From a virus: a DNA stretch of 31,206 nt. Position 1 is the first letter of the stretch; every line of letters begins with the position of its first letter. Under the pieces are notes generated by a model. It did not search any database, was not told the origin of the DNA, and saw nothing but the letters and a program-made list of their open reading frames with translations. The translations under genes were made by a program, and so were the position numbers. The stretch is from IMG/VR virus record IMGVR_UViG_3300042471_000183, positions 1 to 31,206 of that record; one strand, 5' to 3'. Shown piece after piece: positions 1-7,115 of the stretch.

Positions 1-171
1 GACGTTCAGCCAGCCCCCCATAGCCTCGATCTCGGCTCGCACCGTCGCCTCGTCGCGGCCCTTGAGCCCTTCGCTCGCCGCAAAGATTGCCACTGCTTCG
101 TCGCGGGTGACGGCGTCGATCGTCTGGGCGGCTGCGTCGGTCTTAATTTCGTATGTCGTCGTCAAGGGCAT
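1..171 (-). CDS. hypothetical protein, 3' end beyond window
   Basis: A 57-codon open frame begins at ATG 171-169 (MPLTTTYEIK...) and runs off the left edge with no stop, so the C-terminus is missing. A GGGAG Shine-Dalgarno sits seven bases before the ATG, and a well-spaced sigma70-like promoter lies at 223-251. The visible part is acidic and alanine-rich, with a predicted helical stretch (DEAVAIFAASEGLKGRDEAT) and no motif I recognise. It points the same way as the excisionase-like gene to its right, so it may be the first gene of a small leftward unit. Function unknown. The start is well supported; the product is not identified. Confidence 0.7.
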   Translation of the reverse strand, partial: MPLTTTYEIKTDAAAQTIDAVTRDEAVAIFAASEGLKGRDEATVRAEIEAMGGWLNV

Positions 172-222
172 CGTTCGTCTCCCGGTTTGCGTTGCGCCAG
201 GTCTCATGTGCCTGACTTCTGT

Positions 223-251
223 ACTGTAGGGTATCGTCACTTGGGCGTCAA
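223..251 (-). promoter_or_regulatory. sigma70-like promoter for the leftward partial gene
   Basis: Read on the minus strand, TTGACG (251-246) and TACAGT (228-223) are separated by exactly 17 bases. They match the -35 consensus at five of six and the -10 at four of six positions. The predicted start lies about 45 bases upstream of the ATG at 171. This is the best isolated promoter in the left end. Confidence 0.55.
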
Positions 252-298
252 GGGGGTGAGCAAAGATTTTTTTAGGTGCGGTTTCGCCGGGGAAAACG

Positions 299-580
299 CT
301 ACTTCCGGCGAGCGGCGGCCTTCTTCGGCTTGGCCCGGCTGGACGCCGGCCGCTTGGCGAGGTGCTTCTTGCCGACCGACCGGGTGCTGAGGTCCGCAGT
401 GGCGGCCTTGGCGGCCTGCACCGGGATGAGCCAGACCCGCCTTCCAAAGCGTCGAGCACCAGGCAGCTTGCCTTCGCCGAGGAGATGGCGGATCCAGCCC
501 TCGGTGCAGCCCATCACGTCTACGGCTTCCGCCACGGTGAGGTATTCGCCGCCGTCGATTTTCTGTGCCATTGCGATCAT
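299..580 (-). CDS. excisionase-like helix-turn-helix protein
   Basis: The 93-residue protein has a MerR/excisionase-type winged HTH at about residues 13-53 (YLTVAEAVDVMGCTEGWIRH, then a KLPGARRFGRRVWLIP wing). A lysine- and alanine-rich basic tail with no clear fold follows. The family includes phage Xis proteins and small transcription factors that bind DNA next to integrase genes. It is divergent from the tyrosine recombinase 166 bases away, the usual place for a recombination directionality factor. The ATG at 580 is very close to the predicted transcription start, so the message would be nearly leaderless; the in-frame ATG at 571 (MAQKIDGG) is an alternative. Excision role inferred from fold and location. 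Confidence 0.75.
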   Translation of the reverse strand: MIAMAQKIDGGEYLTVAEAVDVMGCTEGWIRHLLGEGKLPGARRFGRRVWLIPVQAAKAATADLSTRSVGKKHLAKRPASSRAKPKKAAARRK

Positions 581-587
581 TGCCCCA

Positions 588-615
588 ATACTACGCCCAA
601 GCGGTAGTTAGTCAA
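588..615 (-). promoter_or_regulatory. sigma70-like promoter for the excisionase-like gene
   Basis: On the minus strand TTGACT (615-610) and TAGTAT (593-588) are 16 bases apart. Transcription would start about seven bases on, almost at the first ATG of the HTH gene, leaving little or no untranslated leader. Confidence 0.45.
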
Positions 616-687
616 CCAATCCGCACCTCCAGACCACCCAACTTGCCCCGGCCAGCCGACCCTCCGTAGGATCGACTGGCGGGGGAA

Positions 688-714
688 GTTTCAACGGAGA
701 GGGCTCCGTTAAAC
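688..714. promoter_or_regulatory. inverted repeat upstream of the integrase, possible operator
   Basis: The seven-base arms AACGGAG (693-699) and CTCCGTT (704-710) are perfectly complementary around a four-base centre. GTTT (688-691) and AAAC (711-714) extend the dyad. It lies between the divergent HTH and integrase genes, 32 bases before the integrase start. It could be an operator for the HTH protein or part of an arm-type recombination site. Only the symmetry is directly seen. Confidence 0.5.
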
Positions 715-745
715 ATCTGTACACTACGGGGGAAGGAGGTGCCCG

Positions 746-1654
746 ATGACGATGCGAGAGTTGCTGGAGCGGTACGGACTGCTCATGAATCTGTCCGATC
801 GGTCGATGACGCTCTATTCGCACACGATCGACAAATTGGCTGAGTTCCTCGGCCGAGAGCCGCTGATCACGGATCTGGAGGACGTGCAGGTCTCAAAGTT
901 CCTGCGGTGGCGGGCGACAAACCCCTGCCGGGGGCGCGTGGTCAGCCCGCACACCGTGGCCAAGGACCGCTCACAACTGCTGGCGATCTGGACATGGGCG
1001 TGCAAGAAGAAACTGCACTCCGGCGAGTGGCCGGGACTGCCACGCCAGAAGCGGGTGCGGAGGACGCCGACCGCCTACACGCTGGACGAGATGAGCCGCC
1101 TGGTCCGAGCCGCCAAAGCCCGCCGAGGGGCAATGTCTGGCGTGCCTTCCGCCTGGTGGTGGAGCACGCTTCTCCAGTCCGCATGGCAGACAGGCGAGCG
1201 GATTGGAGCCCTGTTGGATCTGCGGTGGCGCGAGGTGGACACGTCGCAGGGACGACTCGTATTCCTCGCCGAGACCCGCAAGGGGAAGGAGCGTGACCTT
1301 GTTGCCCCGATCACCGCTGCCCTGGCCGCTGAACTGGAAACCCGGCGAGGCTCGCCAGACGCCCTAGTGTGGCCCAGGACGGGCCATCCGCTGTCGCACT
1401 ACGCCAGCATGCGTCTGCTCTGCCAGACGGCAGGCGTGCCCTCCAGGGCGTTCCATGCGATTCGCAAGGCGTCGGCCTCCTACGTCGCCGCTGCCGGCGG
1501 GGACGCCACGGCACACCTCGGCCACGCAGATCCGGCGATGACCCGTGGACACTACCTTGATCCGCGGATCACGGAGACGCACAGGGGGCTCGACTTCCTG
1601 CCGCCGCTGGACCTCGAAGGCCCGCCGAAGGACGGGGGTAGGCCGGCAGCGTAA
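746..1654 (+). CDS. int: phage-type tyrosine recombinase (integrase)
   Basis: The 302-residue protein has an N-terminal SAM-like core-binding domain (about 1-100) and a C-terminal catalytic domain. The catalytic set is readable: R152 in TGERIGALL, a beta-hairpin lysine at K179 or K181, H237 and R240 in HAIRK, H260 in LGH, and nucleophile Y270 in RGHY. The enzyme would integrate the phage genome. It is not an IntI: the stretch between the hairpin lysine and HxxR is about 58 residues, too short for the extra insertion that integron integrases carry there. An AGGAGG site six bases before the ATG fixes the start. It is the only plus-strand gene I accept, and it converges on the leftward late genes. 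Confidence 0.93.
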   Translation: MTMRELLERYGLLMNLSDRSMTLYSHTIDKLAEFLGREPLITDLEDVQVSKFLRWRATNPCRGRVVSPHTVAKDRSQLLAIWTWACKKKLHSGEWPGLPRQKRVRRTPTAYTLDEMSRLVRAAKARRGAMSGVPSAWWWSTLLQSAWQTGERIGALLDLRWREVDTSQGRLVFLAETRKGKERDLVAPITAALAAELETRRGSPDALVWPRTGHPLSHYASMRLLCQTAGVPSRAFHAIRKASASYVAAAGGDATAHLGHADPAMTRGHYLDPRITETHRGLDFLPPLDLEGPPKDGGRPAA

Positions 1655-1718
1655 CCGAGCAAGCGGGGAGGCAACGCCGTGGAGGAGGACACGTCGTCGC
1701 ACTCAACCCGCCGCCCGG

Positions 1719-1913
1719 TCAGTCTCCGCGAATCTTGCACAGGCAGGGCCGCTCGACCTGTTGGGCAGATGCCACCTGCAGCCGGCGAACCTCGGCCAGC
1801 AGCCGCATGACGTGGGCCGCGAGCGTGCCCGAGGTGCCCGTGTACGCACCCGAGAACCGGCGGGCGTCCTGCTCGCACTGGGCTAGGTAGGCGTCGGAGA
1901 GCGGCTCAGGCAC
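1719..1913 (-). CDS. small phage hypothetical protein
   Basis: A GTG start at 1913 preceded by AGGAG at seven bases gives a 64-residue protein beginning VPEPLSDAYL. The central part is predicted helical (HVMRLLAEVRRLQ), a pattern common in small phage proteins that often precede or follow early genes. It overlaps the last codons of the DUF6378 gene upstream, so the two are probably translationally coupled. A longer in-frame reading upstream is rejected because it would run antisense to coding sequence with poor composition. It is the last leftward gene before the convergent integrase. Function unknown. Confidence 0.6.
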   Translation of the reverse strand: MPEPLSDAYLAQCEQDARRFSGAYTGTSGTLAAHVMRLLAEVRRLQVASAQQVERPCLCKIRGD

Positions 1914-2427
1914 GTCGGCACTCCTGGTGGCAGGCCGCGTACCCGGCGATATCGATTGCAGCGTCGTCGGTGGCCGCTGGCCCCATCTGGCGGGCAATCT
2001 TGTCCAAGACCATGACGAGAGCCCAGTCGGCAGCGGTGAACGCCGTCCCGAACGCGGCGTTGACGAGCGACGCCGTGCGTCCAAAATGTTCGACCGGCGG
2101 CCCGTACTTCGTGTGCCGGTCGCGGATCGTGGCGATGGCGTCCCGCAGCGTCTGCTCTGCTGGCGTGACGGGGCGGAATCCCGGTTCCCACTCGGCGTAG
2201 GTGTCGCTCAGGACCGAGTCGCCGCGCAGTGCGTAGGACTCGCGGGCGGCCTCGATGTGCTTCGCTGCGGCATTTTGCGATTCCTCGGTACTTGCGGCGA
2301 TGTGCCGAGGTTCCGTCAACGGCTGGTATCCCGCCATCTTGTGGTCATCCTTTGGCGTGGCGTCGAGCCGCTCGCGGACGGCTGCCCGTAGTGCGGCGTT
2401 GGATTCGTCGAGTGTCGTGGTCGTCAT
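1906..2427 (-). CDS. DUF6378-like phage protein
   Basis: The 173-residue protein has a variable N-terminal half and a conserved-looking C-terminal half: RDRHTKYGPPVEHFGRTASL, then TPADWAL-type and DKIARQMG stretches and a closing DAAIDIAGYAACH. This RHxxYGxPxxHF...D..GYA arrangement is what I know as DUF6378, found in many tailed phages near early and nucleotide-metabolism genes. Its biochemical role is not established. The ATG at 2427 is chosen over the upstream ATG at 2493 because it has a GAGGGA Shine-Dalgarno at good spacing and the upstream extension (MTARCGRLD...) looks non-coding. Confidence 0.75.
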   Translation of the reverse strand: MTTTTLDESNAALRAAVRERLDATPKDDHKMAGYQPLTEPRHIAASTEESQNAAAKHIEAARESYALRGDSVLSDTYAEWEPGFRPVTPAEQTLRDAIATIRDRHTKYGPPVEHFGRTASLVNAAFGTAFTAADWALVMVLDKIARQMGPAATDDAAIDIAGYAACHQECRRA

Positions 2428-2467
2428 GCTTGGTCCCTCGGGGTGAGTCCGCAGCCTATGCCCGAGG

Positions 2468-3469
2468 TCAAGCCGACCGCACCGTGCCGTCACCCATCAC
2501 CCGGTAGTTGTGCACGTCGAACTGCCCGCCCTTGTGAACGGTCGCCACGGCAAATCCGTGGTTCCAGCGATTGATGACAGAAAATTCGGGCCGCAGGTCG
2601 CACAGGCATCCAGTGCTCCAGCACGCCGTTTCCTTGTGCCACATGTCGCTCTCGGCGTGGTTGCTCGTCCGGTGGGAATGTCCAACCAGGCACGTCGAAA
2701 GCGTCCGCATCCACGCACCGCGGGCGACGTTGACCGGAGCCGCCATCCCCTTCGGCAGTTCGTGCCCGTGCAGCACGGGGAGCTTCCCCAGCATCACCGG
2801 CCGCTGGTCCTCGACGAGTTCGATGTCGAGTTTGGCTAGGTCGAGCCACGCCGTCAGGCTCATGCGTCGGTCGTCGCTGATCTCGGATGCGTGCTGCCAG
2901 AGCCAGTGCTGCCACCGCTCCTCATGGTTGCCGGCCTTGTAAGCGATCGGGATGTCGGGGAACTCCTGCCGCAGCCAGCCGAGAAACCCGCGGGCGGCCT
3001 CCAACTCGCCCTTGAAGTCACGCTTCGCCGGGTCTTTCATGTACCGGCTGATCGCGTAGAAGTCCGCTATGTCGCCGTTCAAAAGTAGCCCAGACAAGCC
3101 CTGCTCTTTCAGGTGGCCGACAGCGGCAGCCACGGCGACCTCAGAATGATACGGCACATGCACGTCGGACAAGATGCCGATTGGGCCGGTGACCTTCAGG
3201 ACGTACGGCGTCCACGGCTGAGCCATCGACTTCGGCATGGCGAGGATCTCGCCGGCTTCTCGCGGGGGACGCGGGGCCGTAGGCTTCTGCGTCTTGCGGT
3301 TCTTCGCGCCGTGCGTGCCGAACTGGCGCTGCATCCGCATGCGTGCCTGGTGCAGCGTGATCGCCCCGTTACTTTCGCGGACGAGTCGCCTTGCGAGCGT
3401 TTGCGCGGGGGCTTCGGGATGGAGTTTTGCGAGCCGCTCCGCTTTTCTGGTTATCGCGTCCCCGCTCAT
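2468..3469 (-). CDS. calcineurin-like metallophosphoesterase
   Basis: The 333-residue protein carries the full metallophosphoesterase signature: D102 and H104 in LSDVH, D133 in LNGDIAD, N181-H182 in AGNHEE, H234 in LHGHE, and H264/H266 in VGHSHR. These coordinate two metals for phosphoester hydrolysis. The first 60 or so residues are a separate basic, helical region (QTLARRLVRE...) that could bind nucleic acid. Phage members of this family act on nucleic acid or nucleotide phosphoesters; the substrate here is unknown. An AAGGAGG site six bases upstream supports ATG 3469. The 5' end overlaps the preceding gene by 101 bases in another frame. Confidence 0.88.
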   Translation of the reverse strand: MSGDAITRKAERLAKLHPEAPAQTLARRLVRESNGAITLHQARMRMQRQFGTHGAKNRKTQKPTAPRPPREAGEILAMPKSMAQPWTPYVLKVTGPIGILSDVHVPYHSEVAVAAAVGHLKEQGLSGLLLNGDIADFYAISRYMKDPAKRDFKGELEAARGFLGWLRQEFPDIPIAYKAGNHEERWQHWLWQHASEISDDRRMSLTAWLDLAKLDIELVEDQRPVMLGKLPVLHGHELPKGMAAPVNVARGAWMRTLSTCLVGHSHRTSNHAESDMWHKETACWSTGCLCDLRPEFSVINRWNHGFAVATVHKGGQFDVHNYRVMGDGTVRSA

Positions 3470-3599
3470 CTGCCGCCTCCTTGCGATGTAACACTATATT
3501 GCCGTCGTCATCCGGCATCGGGTTGGCACCCTCTGTCTCGTCCTCGTAGTCCACGTCGTCGAGGCCGGTCCACCCGCGATGATCCTTACCCTTGGCCAC
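3369..3599 (-). CDS. small charged hypothetical protein overlapping the phosphoesterase
   Basis: A GTG start at 3599 with AGGAGG seven bases upstream opens a 76-residue frame. The N-terminal half is acidic (DDVDYEDETEGANPMPDDD) and the C-terminal half strongly basic (RKTPSRSPRANARKATRPRK). No domain is recognised; it looks largely disordered. It overlaps the end of the gene upstream and shares its last 101 bases with the start of the phosphoesterase gene. The good ribosome site argues that it is real. The basic tail, written across the neighbour's start, may be shaped by that overlap. Confidence 0.5.
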   Translation of the reverse strand: MAKGKDHRGWTGLDDVDYEDETEGANPMPDDDGNIVLHRKEAADERGRDNQKSGAARKTPSRSPRANARKATRPRK

Positions 3600-3990
3600 G
3601 ATGCAACCTCCTCGCGTTGCTGATCGCCCTCTTGACCAGCACCGTACCCGCCGCGTCAATGAACGGCAGCCGCCTATTGGTGGCCTCCTCGCGGAGCCAG
3701 CCGACGATCGTGGCGACGTTGGCGTCGCACCAGTCACAGCCGCGGATGTCCATCTCGATTGCTCTTGCGAGGCATTTGCACCCGGCCTTTGGAGTGATGC
3801 CGATTCGGGATAGGAGTTTTTTCAACTCTGTGCCCGGTCCTTCGTTCGGTGGGGGCGGGGCATGTTCGACCACTCGAAGTTGGAGCAGGCCGCTGCCGGG
3901 GCTTTCGCCCAACAGTTTGGCAATCGCCGCCGCGAGCGTGGCCGGGTCCACGCGCCCCGAGTACGGGATTACCATGCTGCGGGTATTCAT
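3586..3990 (-). CDS. phage hypothetical protein with GCKC...CDWC cysteine motif
   Basis: The 134-residue protein begins at ATG 3990, which overlaps the stop of the gene upstream as ATGA and has GGAG at eight bases. A middle segment, GTELKKLLSRIGI, is followed by GCKCLARAIEMDIRGCDWCD, two CxC/CxxC pairs that could hold zinc. A helical C-terminus (VGWLREEATNRRLPF...VLVKRAI) follows. I have seen similar proteins with this cysteine block next to tail genes in planctomycete phages, but they have no assigned function. Coupling to the upstream cysteine-rich protein suggests a virion or assembly role. Low certainty on function. Confidence 0.7.
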   Translation of the reverse strand: MNTRSMVIPYSGRVDPATLAAAIAKLLGESPGSGLLQLRVVEHAPPPPNEGPGTELKKLLSRIGITPKAGCKCLARAIEMDIRGCDWCDANVATIVGWLREEATNRRLPFIDAAGTVLVKRAISNARRLHRGQG

Positions 3991-5162
3991 GAGCAGCACT
4001 CCGGCGGATCACACGCCCTAGTACACACAGACTCCAGGCAGTCTCGCGTGCCGTCGATCGCGTGCCGCACCAGCTTCCACTGGTCCCCGACGCACCGGCT
4101 GCTAGCCGTACCGCCCAGACAGTTACTCTCGGTTAGGTCGTCGATGCAGTCCTGCTCGCTCGCGTAGCCGTAGCCGTCGATAACCACCGGGTCCGACTCT
4201 GCGTTCAGCGGCGACGAGACTACGGAGACGAGCGTGCCACACGGGCAGACGGCGAGCACCACGGTGAACGTGGTCACGTCCGGTGACGCCGGCGAGTTCG
4301 GCGAACACTGGTTTGTCCGCGTGACCGTGATGGTGACGAGTTTGCAGTTCTGCGGGGGGCATAGTTGCAGAACGTCGGTGGATGAATTGCAAAAGTCTGT
4401 GAACGAGTCTTCTACTGACACGGTCTTGTCGTAGAACACCTTGTAGTCCGCGGCTGGATCGCAGTCTGTCTCCAGCTCAGCCGGGTCGTCGCAAGAGGCG
4501 CAGTCGTCGGCCTCGACCCACCCCTCGGCCGGCAGGTCGTCCTGCGTGCCACGCTCTAGAAGGGCGTCTACGATCCAGTCGCCGGTGCCTGGGGTGGCGA
4601 GGACGAGTTTGCGAATGTCGGGGATCGCCCCCGGCGAGCCGGAAAACTCCTGCACGTACCAGTAGCGAGTGGCGCCAGGCAAGCACCAATCCGGTGCCGG
4701 CGGCGCGCCGTCTGGACACTGCTCCTCCAGCACTGCCGCCGTGGCTATCACGCCGTTGATGTACGGCACGCTCCAGCCGAACCATGTGGAGCCATTAAAA
4801 AAGATGTCATCGCGGCATTCGTTAGCCTCCCAAGACGCCTGAAACAAATCGCGAATTTGCTGCTCAGTCCACCCAGGAAAGTTGATTAAAGCCTGCGCCA
4901 CCTTTGCATCAACGCACGCCTCTTGTGATTCATACAGCCGGCTGATACAGCCAGGCAGCAGGTCAAGCAGGTCGTCATAGAGACTCAGGGAATACTCGCT
5001 AGGCGAAAGCTCCCGGGCGTCAAATGCCCAGTCCCACGGAGCGCACGAACAGCAATCGTCGCACGTCGGGCAGGTGCATGGGGTGCCGCAGCAGCTGCAC
5101 GACGTGCCTAGTCCGCCAGACTTCATCACCAGCCCGCCGTCTTTGTGTGCAAGGTTCGTCAT
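3987..5162 (-). CDS. cysteine-rich virion or adsorption protein
   Basis: The 391-residue protein is unusually rich in cysteine. The N-terminal 45 residues alone hold nine (for example CSCCGTPCTCPTCDDCCSC), and pairs continue to the ECCS end. The middle contains beta-rich stretches (KLVTITVTRTN, TTFTVVLAVCPCG) typical of tail fibre or adhesin-like folds. No enzymatic motif is seen. It lies at the distal end of the tail operon, where receptor-binding and tip proteins usually are, so a host-contact role is likely but inferred. The ATG at 5162 overlaps the stop of the preceding gene, implying coupled translation; no strong Shine-Dalgarno is present. Disulfide-rich architecture suggests folding outside a reducing cytoplasm or metal binding. 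Confidence 0.72.
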   Translation of the reverse strand: MTNLAHKDGGLVMKSGGLGTSCSCCGTPCTCPTCDDCCSCAPWDWAFDARELSPSEYSLSLYDDLLDLLPGCISRLYESQEACVDAKVAQALINFPGWTEQQIRDLFQASWEANECRDDIFFNGSTWFGWSVPYINGVIATAAVLEEQCPDGAPPAPDWCLPGATRYWYVQEFSGSPGAIPDIRKLVLATPGTGDWIVDALLERGTQDDLPAEGWVEADDCASCDDPAELETDCDPAADYKVFYDKTVSVEDSFTDFCNSSTDVLQLCPPQNCKLVTITVTRTNQCSPNSPASPDVTTFTVVLAVCPCGTLVSVVSSPLNAESDPVVIDGYGYASEQDCIDDLTESNCLGGTASSRCVGDQWKLVRHAIDGTRDCLESVCTRACDPPECCS

Positions 5163-5746
5163 GAGCAGGTCGTAATGGTGATGTTCTGAGTGCTGGTACT
5201 AAGCGACCCGTTGACGCTCAGCGTGATAAAGGAGAACAGCAGGCCCGCCGTTGACAGCGTCACGCCGTTGATGACCGACGCACTGGTGCCGATGAACTGC
5301 GGGCACCCGTCAGTCGTGAACGAGAGCACCTGCCGGTGAGCCGTGGTCGTGGAGTAGCCGCTGACGTACGGGATGTACTTGTCGCCGAGGAACGAGCAGT
5401 GCGTATGCCGCTGGGCAGCCACCGCGATCCAGCCGTTGCCGTTGTGGCCAAACGCCACGTAGGGGTTCGTCACCGCCGTGTGCGTGGACAACTGGAGGAA
5501 CTGGTTCCAGCCCACCATCGTGATCGCAGAGACGACGGACCCGAAGTCGCCGCGGAACATCGTCACCGTGGCCGTACTGTCGTAGGTGAACGCCGTGCTA
5601 GCCTTGGCTACGGTCAACCGCACGCCGATGCCGCCGCGCTCATGGGACGGGCCAGACAGCGGCTCTTTGCCGACGTGCTTCTCGGTGAGCCTTACGCTCT
5701 TGCCGATACGCTTGGCGTCCTCTTCGGAAAACCCGTAGGTCGCCAT
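5159..5746 (-). CDS. probable tail or virion structural protein
   Basis: The 195-residue protein has a short N-terminal region with charged residues (FSEEDAKRIGKSVRLTEKHV) followed by a beta-rich body (ATVTMFRGDFGS, NGNGWIAVAAQ, STQNITITTC). This matches small virion proteins of the tail-tip region in phages of this type, but I cannot name a family. The start at 5746 has GGAG at six bases. Its stop overlaps the ATG of the cysteine-rich protein, which places both in one translational unit. No enzymatic motif is seen. Confidence 0.65.
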   Translation of the reverse strand: MATYGFSEEDAKRIGKSVRLTEKHVGKEPLSGPSHERGGIGVRLTVAKASTAFTYDSTATVTMFRGDFGSVVSAITMVGWNQFLQLSTHTAVTNPYVAFGHNGNGWIAVAAQRHTHCSFLGDKYIPYVSGYSTTTAHRQVLSFTTDGCPQFIGTSASVINGVTLSTAGLLFSFITLSVNGSLSTSTQNITITTCS

Positions 5747-5749
5747 GCC

Positions 5750-6145
5750 TCACTCCGACAGGACGAGGTATTGCAGCCGGGCTGCCGAGGTGTACTGCGT
5801 GCTCGTCACCGCCCGCACGCCGATGGTAATGGTTGGCACAAGCGGCAGGACGGCGGCCATTCCACGCTGGAGCTTCACCACCTCTTGATTGTTCGTTCCG
5901 TCGTACGAACCAACGAAGATGGCGTGCGTGCCGCTCGTCAGAGTCGAGAGGTTGCGGAACGCCGCGTAGCCGGCCGCAGTCACGTTACCCAGAGACAGCG
6001 TCTGCACGGCAGTGCCGACCGTCACGACTGCGCCCGCGCCGGCCTGAGTCGTCTGGTCAACGCTCACGCCCGAGGAGGAAAACCGCTCGCTATAGTTGCC
6101 GTTCGACACGCTCAGGACGAGCGATGCCTTGATTTCGTCTGACAT
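5750..6145 (-). CDS. probable tail or virion structural protein
   Basis: The 131-residue protein is serine/threonine-rich and predicted to be all-beta (ASLVLSVSNGNYSERFSSS, TVGTAVQTLSL, ATLTSGTHAIFVGSYDG-like strands). It has no charged catalytic motif. The composition resembles small fibre or decoration proteins. Its ATG at 6145 overlaps the TAA of the upstream gene (TAATG), and GAGG lies six bases upstream. Neighbours on both sides are tail proteins, so a virion role is inferred. Confidence 0.65.
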   Translation of the reverse strand: MSDEIKASLVLSVSNGNYSERFSSSGVSVDQTTQAGAGAVVTVGTAVQTLSLGNVTAAGYAAFRNLSTLTSGTHAIFVGSYDGTNNQEVVKLQRGMAAVLPLVPTITIGVRAVTSTQYTSAARLQYLVLSE

Positions 6146-7113
6146 TAGATGCCTCCAAACTCAAAGATGTCTGCCATTTCCACTTCTTTGTACGGGTAGG
6201 CTGTGAGCTCAACTATGAAAGGGTTTCTCACGCCAGGCCCATAGGCCGTCGCATCAGCAATCCGCACCGCTTTGCCGAATCCATCAAGCGGCACGGGCTT
6301 GCTGACTGGGTTTCCGGCCACGTCCACGATCGCACGTCGCTCGCCGTCGACCTTTTCGTTTAGCCCCATGTCGTAATACACGACGACATGCTGTTTAGGG
6401 TCGTACAGCCATTCGACGCTGATCGTCCACAGCTGCCGCTTGTCGTCGTAGTCGGCATTGAACCCCTGGCAGAGAAGCGTGCGACGAGTGCAGCCGAGGA
6501 ACTCTTGAAGGTTGGTCTTGTTCGTGAACGACAACAGCCACGCGAAGTTTGGGTCGCGAACCTGGCTGTTCGTGTAGGTCAGTTTTACGAGGCAGCGAGT
6601 TTCGGTCAGGCCGTCCATCGGATCGCCGGCAGTGTTGCGCGGCGGAAGGCCAGGACCTCCAAAGGCGGGCCCGCCGCCCATCATCCCATCGTCGCCCTGG
6701 TTTGTGAGAGGAACTTGCTGCTGCTCGGTGGTTACCGTGATCTTCTTCCACGTCTCGGCGTCCGTGCCTTCGGGCTTTTGCTCGTCTGGGTCTTGCGGGT
6801 CTTCGCGCTTGTTGTCGTACTCAATCGTGATCTTGGCGGCCCGCTCTTGCTCGTCCCCCCTGAAGTAGGCGAACTTGCGAGAGGTGACGTAAAACGGAAT
6901 GCCGCCGATGGACTCTAGCGAGTTGAGTAGCGGAATCGGCCGGTTGCCGAGGCCAGCCCACACTGTCTGGTCCTCGACGAGCACGTTGAAGTCCACCTCG
7001 CCGTCGAACCTGGCAAGGAACTCCACTGAGCCCTTCATATCAACGGAGCCCTTGGACCCCTTGGACTCGGAGTATTCAAACGATCGCAGTTGGTGGACGG
7101 ATACGATTGCCAT
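6145..7113 (-). CDS. tail or baseplate protein, family unknown
   Basis: The 322-residue protein follows the tape measure gene directly, the usual place of distal tail or baseplate-hub components. It has beta-rich ends and a central glycine/proline-rich linker (DDGMMGGGPAFGGPGLPP) of about 20 residues that separates two parts. Motifs such as IPFYVTSRKFAYFRGDE and WTISVEWLYDPKQH suggest a structural fold without catalytic residues. I do not recognise a family. The start at 7113 has only a weak ribosome site and probably depends on readthrough of ribosomes from the tape measure gene three bases away. Confidence 0.7.
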   Translation of the reverse strand: MAIVSVHQLRSFEYSESKGSKGSVDMKGSVEFLARFDGEVDFNVLVEDQTVWAGLGNRPIPLLNSLESIGGIPFYVTSRKFAYFRGDEQERAAKITIEYDNKREDPQDPDEQKPEGTDAETWKKITVTTEQQQVPLTNQGDDGMMGGGPAFGGPGLPPRNTAGDPMDGLTETRCLVKLTYTNSQVRDPNFAWLLSFTNKTNLQEFLGCTRRTLLCQGFNADYDDKRQLWTISVEWLYDPKQHVVVYYDMGLNEKVDGERRAIVDVAGNPVSKPVPLDGFGKAVRIADATAYGPGVRNPFIVELTAYPYKEVEMADIFEFGGI

Positions 7114-7115
7114 CG

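Noticed and set aside
262-300. T-run near 268-275 as a terminator
   Set aside because: No stable hairpin precedes it on the plus strand, and no plus-strand gene ends there.
746-1654. The tyrosine recombinase as an integron integrase
   Set aside because: The span between the hairpin lysine and HxxR is too short to hold the IntI-specific insertion, and the gene lies 26 kb from the array beside an excisionase-like gene.
1655-1718. Bidirectional terminator between the convergent integrase and small gene
   Set aside because: No GC-rich hairpin with a T-run could be seen in these 64 bases.
3113-4021. Plus-strand open frame of 302 codons
   Set aside because: It runs antisense over the phosphoesterase and two coupled small genes with strong ribosome sites; its composition (arginine, proline, histidine-rich) is that of a shadow frame.
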